Shown one piece after another: positions 46,484 through 56,418 of a stretch of 64,000 bases of DNA (positions are counted from its first letter, which is position 1; every line of letters starts with the position of its first letter). The DNA lies in the NCBI RefSeq assembly GCF_014268275.3, contig NZ_CP077084.1:2356001-2420000 (forward strand), in the 5' to 3' direction. The DNA is from Pseudomonas tritici. GTDB lineage: Bacteria > Pseudomonadota > Gammaproteobacteria > Pseudomonadales > Pseudomonadaceae. Both the position numbers and the translations under genes were made by a program. The notes beneath the pieces are model-generated. The model searched no databases. It worked only from the letters and a program-made list of their open reading frames with translations, and had not been told where the DNA came from.

Positions 46484-47806
46484 CTATAAGACATCACGCA
46501 TCAGCAAGCCAAAGCGCACCTCCATCTCCGCCGGGACCGGTACATACACCGTGTGCCCATCTCCCGGCGCCACCTCGACAGCCTCGCCCCGGCTGTTGTG
46601 CATCCTCTCCAGATCAAAGTGAAAATTGCCGGCCGGGGTCATCAATTCCAGGTGATCGCCCACCGCAAAGCGGTTCTTCACCTTGACCTCGGCCAACTCG
46701 CCCCTACGCTCGCCGGTCAGTTCTCCGACGAATTGCTGGCGCTCCGACACCGAGCTGCCGTTCTGGTAGTTCTGGTACTCATCGTGCACATGGCGGCGCA
46801 GGAAACCCTCGGTGTAGCCGCGTTGGGCCAGGGATTCGAGGTCGTTCATCAGGCTGCGGTCGAAGGCGCGACCGGCCACCGCATCATCGATTGCCCGGCG
46901 ATACACCTGGGTGGTGCGCGCGCAATAGAAGTGGGACTTGGTGCGGCCCTCGATCTTCAGCGAATGCACGCCCATGTGGGCCAGGCGCTCCACGTGCTGC
47001 ACCGCGCGCAGGTCCTTGGCGTTCATGATGTAGGTGCCGTGCTCGTCTTCGAAGGCGGGCATCTGCTCATCGGGGCGGTTGGCCTCTTGCAGCAGGAACA
47101 CCTGGTCGGTTGGTGTGCCAATGCCCAGGGTCGGTTCCGGTTGAAACACCTGGACGATATCGCCCGTGGCGTTTTCCACTGCCGGCGTGGCCTGGTATTT
47201 CCAGCGGCACGCGTTGGTGCAGGTGCCCTGGTTGGCATCGCGCTTGTTCATATAACCGGAGAGCAGGCAGCGCCCTGAATACGCCATGCACAAAGCGCCG
47301 TGCACAAACACTTCCAGTTCCATGGCCGGTACTTGCTGGCGGATCTCGCCGATCTCTTCCAGGGACAGTTCCCGCGACAGGATCACCCGGCAGATCCCTT
47401 GCTGCTGCCAGAACTCTACGCTGGCCCAGTTCACGGTATTGGCCTGCACAGACAGATGGATCGGCATCGATGGGAAGTGTCGGCGCACCAGCATGATCAA
47501 CCCGGGGTCGGACATGATCAGCGCATCCGGGCCCATGGCGATCACCGGGGCCAGGTCCTTGAGGAAGGTCTTCAACTTGGCGTTGTGCGGCGCGATGTTC
47601 ACCACCACGTAGAAACGTTTGCCCAGCGCGTGGGCTTCCTTGATACCGAGAGCCAGGTTGGCGTGGTCGAACTCGTTGTTGCGCACGCGCAGGCTGTAGC
47701 GCGGCTGGCCGGCGTAGACCGCATCGGCGCCGTAGGCGAAGGAGTAGCGCATGTTTTTCAGGGTGCCGGCAGGGGCGAGCAGTTCGGGGGCGAGGATGGG
47801 AGGCAT
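46484..47806 (-). CDS. trhP: U32-family tRNA hydroxylation protein TrhP (YegQ)
   Basis: The ATG at 47806 is used (TTG at 47821 is the upstream option); 440 residues. PELLAPAGTLKNMRY and YAFGADAVY-like opening, the cysteines in HGALCMAYSGRCLLSGY and GTCTNACRWKY, and SLKIEGRTKS match E. coli YegQ closely from memory. It is part of the prephenate-dependent pathway for 5-hydroxyuridine in tRNA. It stands alone. Confidence 0.88.
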   Translation of the reverse strand: MPPILAPELLAPAGTLKNMRYSFAYGADAVYAGQPRYSLRVRNNEFDHANLALGIKEAHALGKRFYVVVNIAPHNAKLKTFLKDLAPVIAMGPDALIMSDPGLIMLVRRHFPSMPIHLSVQANTVNWASVEFWQQQGICRVILSRELSLEEIGEIRQQVPAMELEVFVHGALCMAYSGRCLLSGYMNKRDANQGTCTNACRWKYQATPAVENATGDIVQVFQPEPTLGIGTPTDQVFLLQEANRPDEQMPAFEDEHGTYIMNAKDLRAVQHVERLAHMGVHSLKIEGRTKSHFYCARTTQVYRRAIDDAVAGRAFDRSLMNDLESLAQRGYTEGFLRRHVHDEYQNYQNGSSVSERQQFVGELTGERRGELAEVKVKNRFAVGDHLELMTPAGNFHFDLERMHNSRGEAVEVAPGDGHTVYVPVPAEMEVRFGLLMRDVL

Positions 47807-48043
47807 GGGCACGGGTCGCAAAAGGTCGCGAAGGTAGCCGAGCGGTCACGACGGTTTATTGATCCAGGTCGTCGTTTGGGCTTTTTGTATCGCTGTGCAT
47901 CGACAGGCGCTGTTGATACGTATCGATTTGCCCGCGCGGGTTCTCGACACAGGCGCGATACCTCAGGGGCATTTAATTGACTCCAACGAGGCACACACCG
48001 CCTCCACTCCTGAAACCTGGCGTCAATCCATAAGGTGAACATC

Positions 48044-49252
48044 ATGCTGATTATCGCGTTCCTGGGCGGCATCCTGACCGTCCTCAGCCCTTGCATCCTG
48101 CCAGTGGTGCCGTTCCTTTTCGCCGGCGTTGACCGCACTCGCCGTTCGGTCCTGCTGACCCTTGGTGGCATGGTCCTGACCTTCGCGTTGATATCCAGCC
48201 TGGCCGTGGTCAGCAGTGAGTGGGTGGTGCAGGCCAATGACACCGGTCGCCATGTGGCACTGGTCGTGATGGTGCTGTTTGCGCTGTCGTTGATCTCGGC
48301 GCGGGTCGGCAGCTGGCTGGCACGCCCGTTTTTACGGTTGGGCAACCACATCGATCCCGACAGCCGCACACTGTCCGGGCCACTTAAATCGCTGTTGATC
48401 GGCGTCGCCACCGGCCTGCTGTGGGCGCCGTGCGCCGGGCCTATCCTGGGGGTGATCCTGACCGGTGCGATGCTGCAAGGCGCCAGCGCGCAAACCAGCT
48501 TGCTGCTGGTGGCGTACGGCCTGGGCAGCGCGTTGTCCCTGGGCACCTTGCTGTTTGCCGGACGCGGCCTGGTCAATCGGCTCAAGCGCTCGATTCCCGT
48601 CACCGGCTGGCTGCGCCGTGGGGCTGGGGTGGCGGTACTGGCGGCGGCGGTGGTGATCTCAACCGGTACCGACAAAACCTTGCTGGCCGGTACCTCATCC
48701 GAAGGTGTCAGCAGGCTGGAAAAAGGCGTGCTGGAAAGCGTCCCCAAGGCGGTCGATTACGTGGTGAGCAAGATCAAGGCCGAGCCGGCGCCGAGTGAAG
48801 AACAGGGCGCCATGCCATCGCTGGCCGGTGCGGTCGAATGGCTCAACTCGCCGGAACTGACTTCGCAGGCTCTAGAAGGCAAGGTGGTGCTGGTGGATTT
48901 CTGGACCTACGACTGCATCAACTGCCAGCACACCCTGCCCTACGTGAAAGCGTGGGCAAAAAAGTACGAGAAGGACGGTTTGGTGGTGATCGGCGTACAT
49001 ACCCCGGAATACGGCTATGAACGCATCATCGGCAACGTCAAGGACCAGGTGCGCAAGCTGGGCATCACTTACCCTGTGGCCATCGACAACAACTACGCGA
49101 TCTGGCGCAACTTTGAGAACCAATACTGGCCCGCCCATTACTTGATCGACGCCAAGGGGCAGGTGCGTTACACGCATTTTGGCGAAGGCCGCTATGAGGC
49201 CCAGGAGCAGATGATCCAGGCGCTGTTGAAGGAGGCCAAAGCCCTTCAGTGA
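48044..49252 (+). CDS. DipZ-like CcdA-thioredoxin fusion protein
   Basis: The start ATG at 48044 follows AAGGTG; a GTG at 48035 is an alternative. The 402-residue product has an N-terminal CcdA/DsbD-type membrane part with LSPCILPVVP and WAPCAGP, then a periplasmic thioredoxin-like domain with FWTYDCINCQHT (CxxC). It moves reducing power from the cytoplasm to periplasmic thiols. The fusion is known as DipZ in actinobacteria and some proteobacteria. Confidence 0.85.
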   Translation: MLIIAFLGGILTVLSPCILPVVPFLFAGVDRTRRSVLLTLGGMVLTFALISSLAVVSSEWVVQANDTGRHVALVVMVLFALSLISARVGSWLARPFLRLGNHIDPDSRTLSGPLKSLLIGVATGLLWAPCAGPILGVILTGAMLQGASAQTSLLLVAYGLGSALSLGTLLFAGRGLVNRLKRSIPVTGWLRRGAGVAVLAAAVVISTGTDKTLLAGTSSEGVSRLEKGVLESVPKAVDYVVSKIKAEPAPSEEQGAMPSLAGAVEWLNSPELTSQALEGKVVLVDFWTYDCINCQHTLPYVKAWAKKYEKDGLVVIGVHTPEYGYERIIGNVKDQVRKLGITYPVAIDNNYAIWRNFENQYWPAHYLIDAKGQVRYTHFGEGRYEAQEQMIQALLKEAKALQ

Positions 49253-49355
49253 GGCGGTCTATGCTTGTTCGATAACCGAGGGCACTCCCAGGTTTCGCTG
49301 CGGACTAAGCAACAGGGCCTACACGAGGCCACTGCTTTTCTGACATGGACCGGAC

Positions 49356-50423
49356 ATGAATCAAACCAACCTGCAATTCAAAACCCTGCTGTTGCTGCTG
49401 GTCCTGGTGACCATTGCCTTTATCTGGATATTGCTGCCGTTTTACGGCGCGGTGTTCTGGGCGGTGATCCTTGGCATTATCTTTGCCCCGATGCAGCGCC
49501 GCCTGCAGCAACGCTTTGGCTGGAACCGCAACCTCACGTCCCTGGCCACCTTGAGTGCCTGCTTGATCATTGCGATCCTGCCGGTGATCTTCACCAGCGC
49601 CTTGCTGGTGCAAGAGGGCGCGACGCTCTATAAAAACGTCGAAAGCGGTAAGTTGGACGTGGCGGGGTATATCGAGCAGTTCAAAAACGTGCTGCCGCCG
49701 TATTTCCAGCACCTGCTCGACCGCTTCGGCATGGGCAACCTGGAAGGCTTGCGCGAAAATATCGTCAAGAGCGCGATGCAGGGCAGCCAGTTCTTTGCGA
49801 CCCAGGCGTTCAGCTTCGGCCAGGGCACGTTCGATTTCCTGGTGAGTTTTTTCATCATGCTGTATTTGCTGTATTTCCTGCTGCGCGACGGCCCGGAGCT
49901 GGTGCGCAAGGTGCGCACGGCGGTGCCGTTGGCCGAGCCGCAGAAGCGCCGGTTGCAGCTTAAGTTCAATCGGGTGGTGCGTGCCACGGTCAAGGGCAAT
50001 GTGCTGGTGGCCGTGACCCAGGGTGCGCTGGGCGGGTTGATCTTCTGGTTCCTCGATATCCCGAGTGCGTTGCTCTGGGCGGTATTGATGGCGTTTCTGT
50101 CATTGTTGCCGGCGGTGGGCGCGGGGATTGTGTGGGGGCCGGTGGCCGCTTACTTCCTGTTGAGCGGCTCGATCTGGCAGGGCGTGGTGCTGGCGCTGTT
50201 TGGCGTGTTTGTGATTGGTTTGGTGGACAACGTGCTGCGCCCGATCCTGGTGGGCAAGGACACCAAAATGCCGGACTACCTGATCCTGATCTCGACCCTG
50301 GGCGGGCTGTCGGTGTTTGGCTTGAACGGCTTTGTGATCGGGCCGCTGGTGGCGGCGCTATTCATGTCCAGCTGGGCGTTGTTTGTGGAAAGCAAGCCGC
50401 GGGTCAAGTTGCCATTACCCTGA
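49356..50423 (+). CDS. AI-2E family transporter (PerM-like)
   Basis: The product has 355 residues and about seven to eight membrane segments, with the family pattern VSFFIMLYLLYFLLRDG and LVDNVLRPILVGKDTKMPDYLI. Function in this family is variable (autoinducer-2 export, ion transport), so no substrate is given. It stands 103 bp after the DipZ-like gene. Confidence 0.88.
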   Translation: MNQTNLQFKTLLLLLVLVTIAFIWILLPFYGAVFWAVILGIIFAPMQRRLQQRFGWNRNLTSLATLSACLIIAILPVIFTSALLVQEGATLYKNVESGKLDVAGYIEQFKNVLPPYFQHLLDRFGMGNLEGLRENIVKSAMQGSQFFATQAFSFGQGTFDFLVSFFIMLYLLYFLLRDGPELVRKVRTAVPLAEPQKRRLQLKFNRVVRATVKGNVLVAVTQGALGGLIFWFLDIPSALLWAVLMAFLSLLPAVGAGIVWGPVAAYFLLSGSIWQGVVLALFGVFVIGLVDNVLRPILVGKDTKMPDYLILISTLGGLSVFGLNGFVIGPLVAALFMSSWALFVESKPRVKLPLP

Positions 50424-50426
50424 GCC

Positions 50427-50609
50427 TCAGGCGTGCAACCTGAAGGTCGAGGCGTGTTGCAGCTGTTTTTCGGCGGCGGACAAGGACGTGAGCGGGCCGC
50501 TGATGGCTTCGCCATCGCGTACTACGTACCAGCAGGCGAGCAAGCCCAGCTCTCGAAGAGGGGCGGGGACGGCGCTGCCGATGACGGACATGATCTGAAC
50601 AGTGGGCAT
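50427..50609 (-). CDS. small conserved-looking protein of unknown function
   Basis: The product has 60 residues (MPTVQIMSVIGSAVPAP...), with GGAGGT 4 nt before the ATG, a very strong signal for so small a gene. It has no membrane segment or domain I recognise. The stop lies just past the end of the convergent transporter gene. Confidence 0.6.
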   Translation of the reverse strand: MPTVQIMSVIGSAVPAPLRELGLLACWYVVRDGEAISGPLTSLSAAEKQLQHASTFRLHA

Positions 50610-50699
50610 AAGGACCTCCAATCGCTATGGAGGTCACCTTACGGGGCTGGGCGGCGTAGGAAAAATCAACTGTCTCGATAGTCGACATCAACGCGAGCG

Positions 50700-50894
50700 T
50701 CAGTCCACCACCTGATCAAGCATGTTCACCACTTCCTGCTCACTGAGCAGACCCTTGCGCACCAGGTTTTCTGCCAGCAGTGCGAGGAATTTGGCGCTGC
50801 GGTGGCCTTCCAGGTGCTTGAGCTCGGTGAGGGCGCTGTACACCTTGCTGGACGTGCAGAGGCCAGCGGTGCGGTGTGGGTTTTGCGTAGGCAT
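50700..50894 (-). CDS. small protein of unknown function
   Basis: The product has 64 residues; AAGGAC lies 8 nt before the ATG. The C-terminal helix pattern (FLALLAENLVRKGLLSEQEVVNML) suggests a small helical domain. It is hydrophilic and has no signal peptide. No function can be given. Confidence 0.6.
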   Translation of the reverse strand: MPTQNPHRTAGLCTSSKVYSALTELKHLEGHRSAKFLALLAENLVRKGLLSEQEVVNMLDQVVD

Positions 50895-51072
50895 GGTCAG
50901 TCGTCCTTGTTGTTATTGGGTGGACAGGCTCGATAGTGGGAGTGTGTCGTGACACAAACATGACAGCGTGAGGCCCGGTCGAGCAAGTAGACATTGGTGT
51001 TGATGATGTGCGATTACGCGGCGGGCATTGTCCTCGGAGCGACCTTTGCAGGATGAATCCAGACTTTTCAGG

Positions 51073-51104
51073 CAAAAAAAAAGGCCCCGCAACCTGCGAG
51101 GCCC
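51073..51104 (-). terminator. rho-independent terminator
   Basis: On the minus strand a GC-rich stem (GGCCTCGCA / TGCGGGGCC, one mismatch) around a short loop is followed by a run of nine T. It is directly downstream of the 51121-51489 gene. Confidence 0.85.
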
Positions 51105-51120
51105 GTTTCAGCGGGATCAA

Positions 51121-51489
51121 TTACCAGCCGCGGCCGTAGTAGCCGTGGGGAGGGCCGTAGCCGCCGCGCGGTGGGCCGTAATAGCCACGCGGTGGACCGT
51201 AATACACCGGCGCCGGGCGGTAGTAGACCTGTTGTTGCACATACACCGGTGGCGGCGGTGCGTAGTAGACCGGCGGCGGCGCGGCATACACCGGCTGCGG
51301 TTGCACATACACCGGCTGCTGCACATAGACCTCACGTGGCTGGCTGGCAACCACGGAGCCCACGACTGCTGCGCCGACCAGGGCACCCAATACGGCCGGG
51401 CCACCCCAACCACCACCGTGGGCGGAGGCTTGGCCTGCCATCGCGAGTGCGCCAACAAGCAAGGCGATCTTGGGGATTGTACGAATCAT
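51121..51489 (-). CDS. secreted Pro/Tyr/Gly-rich protein
   Basis: The ATG at 51489 has GAGG 7 nt upstream and gives 122 residues. A signal peptide (MIRTIPKIALLVGALAMAGQ and on) is followed by a glycine-zipper-like hydrophobic segment (GGPAVLGALVGAAVVGSVVA) and a C-terminal half of repeated YV/QP/PP/YY units. It is probably an envelope protein; function unknown. Confidence 0.8.
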   Translation of the reverse strand: MIRTIPKIALLVGALAMAGQASAHGGGWGGPAVLGALVGAAVVGSVVASQPREVYVQQPVYVQPQPVYAAPPPVYYAPPPPVYVQQQVYYRPAPVYYGPPRGYYGPPRGGYGPPHGYYGRGW

Positions 51490-51650
51490 GGTCATTCCTC
51501 GGTTAGCCCCTGCGCTTGTGGTCTGCAATCAATAGACTCAAGTAATGTCGCGGGGATACTTTTAAGACAACGTATTTCTGAAAAACAGCACAGCCGCTAG
51601 GTAAAGGTTGTGTAAGGTCTGTATCGAATCGCTTACTCAAGGAGTTACCC

Positions 51651-52469
51651 ATGCAGATGCACCCCAACAAGGACACTCGGCTGTGCATGTCACTGTCGGC
51701 GCGCCCCGGGAATTTTGGCCTGCGTTTTCATAACCACCTGTACGAACAGTTGGGTCTGAACTTCTACTATAAAGCCTTCAGCAGCCAGGATTTGCCCGGT
51801 GCGATCGGTGGTATCCGCGCGTTGAACATCCGTGGTTGCGGGGTTTCCATGCCGTTCAAGGAGGCCGCCATTGCCTTAGTGGACGAACTCGACGATTCAG
51901 TTCAAGCCATCGACTCGCTGAACACCATCGTCAACACCGATGGGCATCTCAAGGCCTACAACACCGATTACATCGCCATCGAGCAACTGCTGAAACAGCA
52001 CGCCGTGCCGCAGTCATCCACATTCGCCCTGCGTGGCAGCGGCGGCATGGCCAAGGCCGTGGCCAGTGCCTTGCGCGATGGCGGCTACGCGAATGGCGTA
52101 ATAGTGGCGCGTAACCAAGCCGCAGGCCGCGCCTTGGCGCAGAACCTGGGCTATGAGTGGTTGCCCGAGCTAGGGGACTTGCGCCCGCAGATGCTGATTA
52201 ACGTGACACCTATCGGCATGACCGGTGGGCCTGAGGCGCACGCCCTGGCGTTTGATGCTGAAGCCGTGGATGCTGCCGAAACGGTGTTCGATGTGGTAGC
52301 GATCCCCTCTGAAACCCCATTGATCGTGCGCGGCCGTGCCAAAGGCAAACGGGTAATTACCGGCTTGGAAGTGATCGCGATCCAGGCGTTGGAGCAATTT
52401 GTGCTCTATACCGGTGTGCGTCCGACCCCAGAGCAATTCGAGAAAGCCGTGGTGTTTGCGCGTGCCTGA
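51651..52469 (+). CDS. shikimate 5-dehydrogenase-like protein (SdhL type)
   Basis: The product has 272 residues. It has the catalytic Lys in GVSMPFKEA and Asp in NTDYIAIE, and a Rossmann motif in RGSGGMAKA (GxGGxxxA). The N-terminus (CMSLSARPGNFG) differs from AroE (which has SxSxxxHN) and resembles the HI0607-type shikimate dehydrogenase-like branch. Those have weak shikimate activity; true role is not known. Confidence 0.85.
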   Translation: MQMHPNKDTRLCMSLSARPGNFGLRFHNHLYEQLGLNFYYKAFSSQDLPGAIGGIRALNIRGCGVSMPFKEAAIALVDELDDSVQAIDSLNTIVNTDGHLKAYNTDYIAIEQLLKQHAVPQSSTFALRGSGGMAKAVASALRDGGYANGVIVARNQAAGRALAQNLGYEWLPELGDLRPQMLINVTPIGMTGGPEAHALAFDAEAVDAAETVFDVVAIPSETPLIVRGRAKGKRVITGLEVIAIQALEQFVLYTGVRPTPEQFEKAVVFARA

Positions 52470-52564
52470 AACCTCATCCCATCGCATCCCCCACCCAGTA
52501 CCCAAGTAGCATAGGTCTCCCCCCTGGCCCTTCGTACACTTGTGTCTCAGAGGGGGAGCCAACG

Positions 52565-53710
52565 ATGCACAACAGTGAAGGCGTAGTCAGTGCCATGTCC
52601 CAGGCCACCGATGCCGGGCAGGCCGCCGAAGAGCTGGCGCGGCAACTGTTGCATCCGTACCTGGGTTTCGTGCTGTTTTTCTGCTCTGCCTCCTATGATT
52701 TGCAGGCCCTGGGCCACGCGCTGCAACAGTGCTTCGGCAGCGTGCGCGTGGTCGGCTGTACTAGCGCCGGCGAGATCACGTCCCAAGGCTATGGCCGCAA
52801 CTGCATCACGGCGGTGGGCTTCAACCACGCGCACTTTTCCATCGCCACTGAGCTGATTGACCAGGTGGAACACTTCAGCCTGATCAACGCCCAGGACATG
52901 GTCGAACGCCTGGTCGGCGGTTGCCGCAGCAATACGCTGGCGCCGATCAAGGGCAACACCTTCGCCCTGACCCTGCTCGATGGCCTGTCCAGCCGAGAAG
53001 AAATGGTACTCGCGGCCCTCAGCGCCGCGTTGGGTGATATCCCGCACTTTGGCGGTTCAGCGGGTGACGACAACTTCCTCACGCACACCCATGTCTACTT
53101 CAACGGCGTGTTCCACAGCGGCGCAGCGGTGGTGGTACTGGTCAATACCTGGCTGGATTTCGAGGTGTTCACCACCCACCACATCCTGCCGCGCTCGGAA
53201 AAGCTGGTGGTCACCGGCGCAGACAGCCCGTCGCGACGGGTCTTCGAACTCAACGCCGAGCCTGCCGCCGAAGAATACGCGCGGCATATCGGTGTGGCCG
53301 TGGCCAACCTCGACCACCGCACCTTCGCCGCGCACCCGCTGGCGGTGCGCATCCACGACCAATACTACGTGCGCGCGATCCAGCAGGTGCACGAAGACCT
53401 GAGCCTGAGTTTCTACTGCGCGGTGGAAAACGGCATCGTCCTGACCGCGATGAAGCCCGGCCCGATCCTGCCGAACCTGCAAACCCTGTTCGACGGCCTG
53501 CAGTCGCGCCTTGGCGACCTGCTGCTGACCATTGGCTGCGACTGTTTCCTGCGGCGCCTGGAACTGGAAGACAACGGCACCCTCGAGCAGATCGGCAGCT
53601 ATCTGAGCGACCAGCGGGTGATGGGCTTCAACACCTACGGAGAACAGTTCAATGGCATGCACATCAACCAGACCTTCACCGGGGTCGCCATTGCCCGAGG
53701 CCGACGCTGA
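52565..53710 (+). CDS. nosP: FIST-domain protein, probable NosP nitric-oxide sensor
   Basis: The product has 381 residues with FIST_N (about 25-220) and FIST_C (about 230-365) regions, for example VVGCTSAGEIT and FGGSAGDDNF. In P. aeruginosa the FIST protein NosP (PA1975) is a heme-based NO sensor encoded just before the kinase NahK, the same arrangement as here. The heme ligand cannot be confirmed by eye. The stop overlaps the kinase gene by up to 59 bp. Confidence 0.78.
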   Translation: MHNSEGVVSAMSQATDAGQAAEELARQLLHPYLGFVLFFCSASYDLQALGHALQQCFGSVRVVGCTSAGEITSQGYGRNCITAVGFNHAHFSIATELIDQVEHFSLINAQDMVERLVGGCRSNTLAPIKGNTFALTLLDGLSSREEMVLAALSAALGDIPHFGGSAGDDNFLTHTHVYFNGVFHSGAAVVVLVNTWLDFEVFTTHHILPRSEKLVVTGADSPSRRVFELNAEPAAEEYARHIGVAVANLDHRTFAAHPLAVRIHDQYYVRAIQQVHEDLSLSFYCAVENGIVLTAMKPGPILPNLQTLFDGLQSRLGDLLLTIGCDCFLRRLELEDNGTLEQIGSYLSDQRVMGFNTYGEQFNGMHINQTFTGVAIARGRR

Positions 53711-55595
53711 CCTGCTCGCCCAGGTGGCGCGACTGCAACAGGACAACCACAAGCTGGCGCGGATCAATGCGGCTCTGATCGAGCGCATCGAGTCCGGCAT
53801 GACCCAGGGCAACAACCCCTACACCACCTTCCAGCATTCGGTGGTATTGGCCGAGCAAGTACGCGAACGCACTGATGCGCTGAACCAGGCGATGGCTGAA
53901 CTCAAGGCCAGCAACCACCTGCTGATCAACGCCCGGCTGCGCGCCGAAGCCCTGCGCGGCGAACAGGCAGCGGCGCAAAAGGCCCAGGAAAGCGAACGCT
54001 GGATCCGCCTGATCACCGACAACGTGCCGGCGCTGATCGGCTACCTGAACGCTGAGCTGGTCTATGAATTCACCAATAAAGTCTATGAAGAATGGTACTG
54101 CTGGCCGCGCGGCATGATGCTCGGCCAGAGCCTGCGCGAAGTGCACAGCGAGCAGCATTGCCAACGCCTGGATGCCTACGTCGCCCGCGCCCTGGCGGGG
54201 GAAAGCGTGACGTTCGAATTCGCCGAAACCAACATCAACAACCAGGAGCGCTACATGCTGCGCTCCTATGTGCCGAACCTGTTGGCCAGTGGCGAAGTGG
54301 TGGGGATCTTCGTATTGATCCGCGACATCACCGAACGTCGTCGCACCGCTGAGGCCTTGCACCAGGCCTACCAGCACCTGGAGCAACGCGTGGCCCAGCG
54401 CACCTCGGAACTCACCTCGCTCAACGACCAGTTGCTCAAGGAAATCGACGAGCGCCGGCGCATGGAAACCCGCTTGCGCGAAGCCAAGCGGGAGGCCGAA
54501 CAAGCCAACCTGTCGAAAACCAAATTCCTCGCCGCCGTCAGCCATGACCTGCTGCAACCGCTGAACGCCGCGCGCCTGTTTACCAGCGCATTGCTCGAAC
54601 GCCCCAGCGAAACCCTGGTGCGCAACGTCAGCAATTCCTTGGAAGACGTGGAAAACCTGCTCGGCACCCTGGTGGATATTTCCAAGCTGGATGCCGGGGT
54701 GATCAAGGCCGATATCGCGCCGTTTGCCCTCCGTGAGTTGCTGGACAACCTCGCCGTCGAATACACCGAACTGGCCCGCGCCGAGGGGCTGGCGCTGCAC
54801 TTTATCGGCTGCTCGGCGCTGGTGCGCAGCGATATCCAGCTGCTGGCGCGGATCCTGCGCAACCTGCTGAGCAATGCGATCCGCTACACCTACAAGGGCC
54901 GCGTGGTGCTGGGTTGCCGACGCCAGCATCAGCGCGTGTTGATTCAGGTATGGGACAGCGGCATGGGCATTGCCGAAGAGCGTCTGGAGGAGATTTTCCA
55001 GGAGTTCAAGCGCGGCGACGTGCAGCGCCCCGACCAGGATCGCGGGTTGGGCCTGGGCCTGGCCATCGTGGAAAAGATCGCCGGGATTCTCGGCCATCGC
55101 ATCAGCGTCAAATCCTGGCCGGGTAAAGGCTCGATGTTTTCGGTAGAGGTGCCGTTGAGCGCCACCGCGCCCAAGTCCTTGCCGGCGCCGTGCATGAGCG
55201 AGCCGATGCTCGAACGCTTGCAGGGCGCGCGCGTGTGGGTGCTGGATAACGACGCGGCGATTTGCGCGGGCATGCGCACGTTGCTCGAAGGCTGGGGCTG
55301 CCGGGTGGTCACCGCGCTGTCGGAGCAGGACCTGGCGCGACAGGTAGACAACTACCATGCCGAGGCGGACTTGCTGATTGCCGATTACCACCTCGACAAC
55401 GACCAGAACGGCGTTGACGCGGTGGCCCGCATCAACGCGCGACGGGGCCGAGCGATACCGGCGATGATGATTACTGCCAATTACAGCAATGAGTTGAAAC
55501 AGCAGATTCGTGAACTGGGGCATACGTTGATGCATAAGCCGGTGCGGCCGATGAAGCTGAAGACCGCGATGAGTCATCTACTCAGTCGGCCCTGA
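53652..55595 (+). CDS. nahK: hybrid sensor histidine kinase NahK/ErcS'-like
   Basis: The product has up to 647 residues. A coiled-coil start is followed by a PAS domain (about 110-230), a second coiled coil, the kinase core with FLAAVSHDLLQPLNAARLF, GMGIAEERLEE and DRGLGLGLAIVEKI, and a C-terminal receiver with phospho-Asp in LLIADYHLD. There is no membrane segment, so it is cytoplasmic. The ATG at 53652 is in the FIST gene; a TTG at 53691 is another possible start. In P. aeruginosa this kinase acts on HptB in biofilm control and has been linked to ethanol oxidation. Confidence 0.82.
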   Translation: MACTSTRPSPGSPLPEADADLLAQVARLQQDNHKLARINAALIERIESGMTQGNNPYTTFQHSVVLAEQVRERTDALNQAMAELKASNHLLINARLRAEALRGEQAAAQKAQESERWIRLITDNVPALIGYLNAELVYEFTNKVYEEWYCWPRGMMLGQSLREVHSEQHCQRLDAYVARALAGESVTFEFAETNINNQERYMLRSYVPNLLASGEVVGIFVLIRDITERRRTAEALHQAYQHLEQRVAQRTSELTSLNDQLLKEIDERRRMETRLREAKREAEQANLSKTKFLAAVSHDLLQPLNAARLFTSALLERPSETLVRNVSNSLEDVENLLGTLVDISKLDAGVIKADIAPFALRELLDNLAVEYTELARAEGLALHFIGCSALVRSDIQLLARILRNLLSNAIRYTYKGRVVLGCRRQHQRVLIQVWDSGMGIAEERLEEIFQEFKRGDVQRPDQDRGLGLGLAIVEKIAGILGHRISVKSWPGKGSMFSVEVPLSATAPKSLPAPCMSEPMLERLQGARVWVLDNDAAICAGMRTLLEGWGCRVVTALSEQDLARQVDNYHAEADLLIADYHLDNDQNGVDAVARINARRGRAIPAMMITANYSNELKQQIRELGHTLMHKPVRPMKLKTAMSHLLSRP

Positions 55596-55609
55596 CACAG
55601 GCAATCTAA

Positions 55610-55700
55610 ATGTGGGAGCGGGCTTGCTCGCGAATGGGGTGTATCAGACAGCACATCTGATACTGATGCACCGCATTCGCGAGCAAGCCCGCTCCCACAT
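55610..55700. repeat. REPIN element 2 (same family as element 1)
   Basis: Ends are the same inverted REP pair as at 40772-40861, with a different loop (GGGGTGTATCAG...). It lies between the convergent nahK and erbR genes. Confidence 0.9.
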
Positions 55701-55725
55701 TTGGTTTTGTGTTCTGTCTGGAGGT

Positions 55726-56391
55726 TCAGCGCCGCAGGTAGGAGCCGAAATCAATATCCCCGGCACTGAGTATCGCCTGCACCCGATTATGCACATTCAA
55801 CTTGCGCAGGATCGCCGACACATGCGCCTTCACCGTGGTCTCGGCAATCTCCAGGGTGTACGCAATCTGCTTGTTCGACTCGCCCTTGGTCATCCGTTCC
55901 AACACCAGCAGTTGCTTGCGCGTCAGCGCCTGCAACAGTTCCGGGGCGAAACCGGGGTTGTCGTTCATGCGCCGTTGCCCGGTGTTTTTCTGGGAGCGGA
56001 TGATGTCCGGCGGCAGGTACACGTTGCCGTTGAGAATCTGCTGGATCGCCTCGGTCATTTGCAGGCGTGGCGAGGACTTGGTGATAAACCCCACGGCGCC
56101 ATACGTGATGGCTTGCAGCACGATTTGCTTGTCCTGTTCGGCCGAGACAATCACCACCGGGATGGTCGGTGACTCGTTGCGCAGGTTGATCAAACCGTTG
56201 AGGCCGTGCATGCCGGGCATGTTCAAATCCAGCAGGATCAGGTCGAGGTCGTCGTGTTCCTGGGTCAGGGCGAGGGCACTCTCCAGGTCGGCGGTTTCCA
56301 TCACCTCGCTGCCGGGAAAGCCGTCGCTGATAACGTTGTGGATCGCCTCGCGAAACAGCGGGTGATCGTCGGCAATCAAAATTTTGTACAT
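55726..56391 (-). CDS. erbR: LuxR-type response regulator ErbR/AgmR
   Basis: The product has 221 residues. The receiver has DDH and the phospho-Asp in [10 protein letters not shown] with Lys in GFITKSS; the C-terminal LuxR helix-turn-helix is [22 protein letters not shown]. In P. aeruginosa this gene (PA1978, agmR/erbR) activates the ethanol-oxidation genes and sits beside them, as here. Confidence 0.88.
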   Translation of the reverse strand: MYKILIADDHPLFREAIHNVISDGFPGSEVMETADLESALALTQEHDDLDLILLDLNMPGMHGLNGLINLRNESPTIPVVIVSAEQDKQIVLQAITYGAVGFITKSSPRLQMTEAIQQILNGNVYLPPDIIRSQKNTGQRRMNDNPGFAPELLQALTRKQLLVLERMTKGESNKQIAYTLEIAETTVKAHVSAILRKLNVHNRVQAILSAGDIDFGSYLRR

Positions 56392-56418
56392 GGCCGTTCA
56401 CCTTCTTGTTGTGGTTTT

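Noticed and set aside
53676..55577. Minus-strand frame of 633 codons opposite nahK
   Set aside because: Antisense shadow of a histidine kinase with all conserved boxes on the plus strand.
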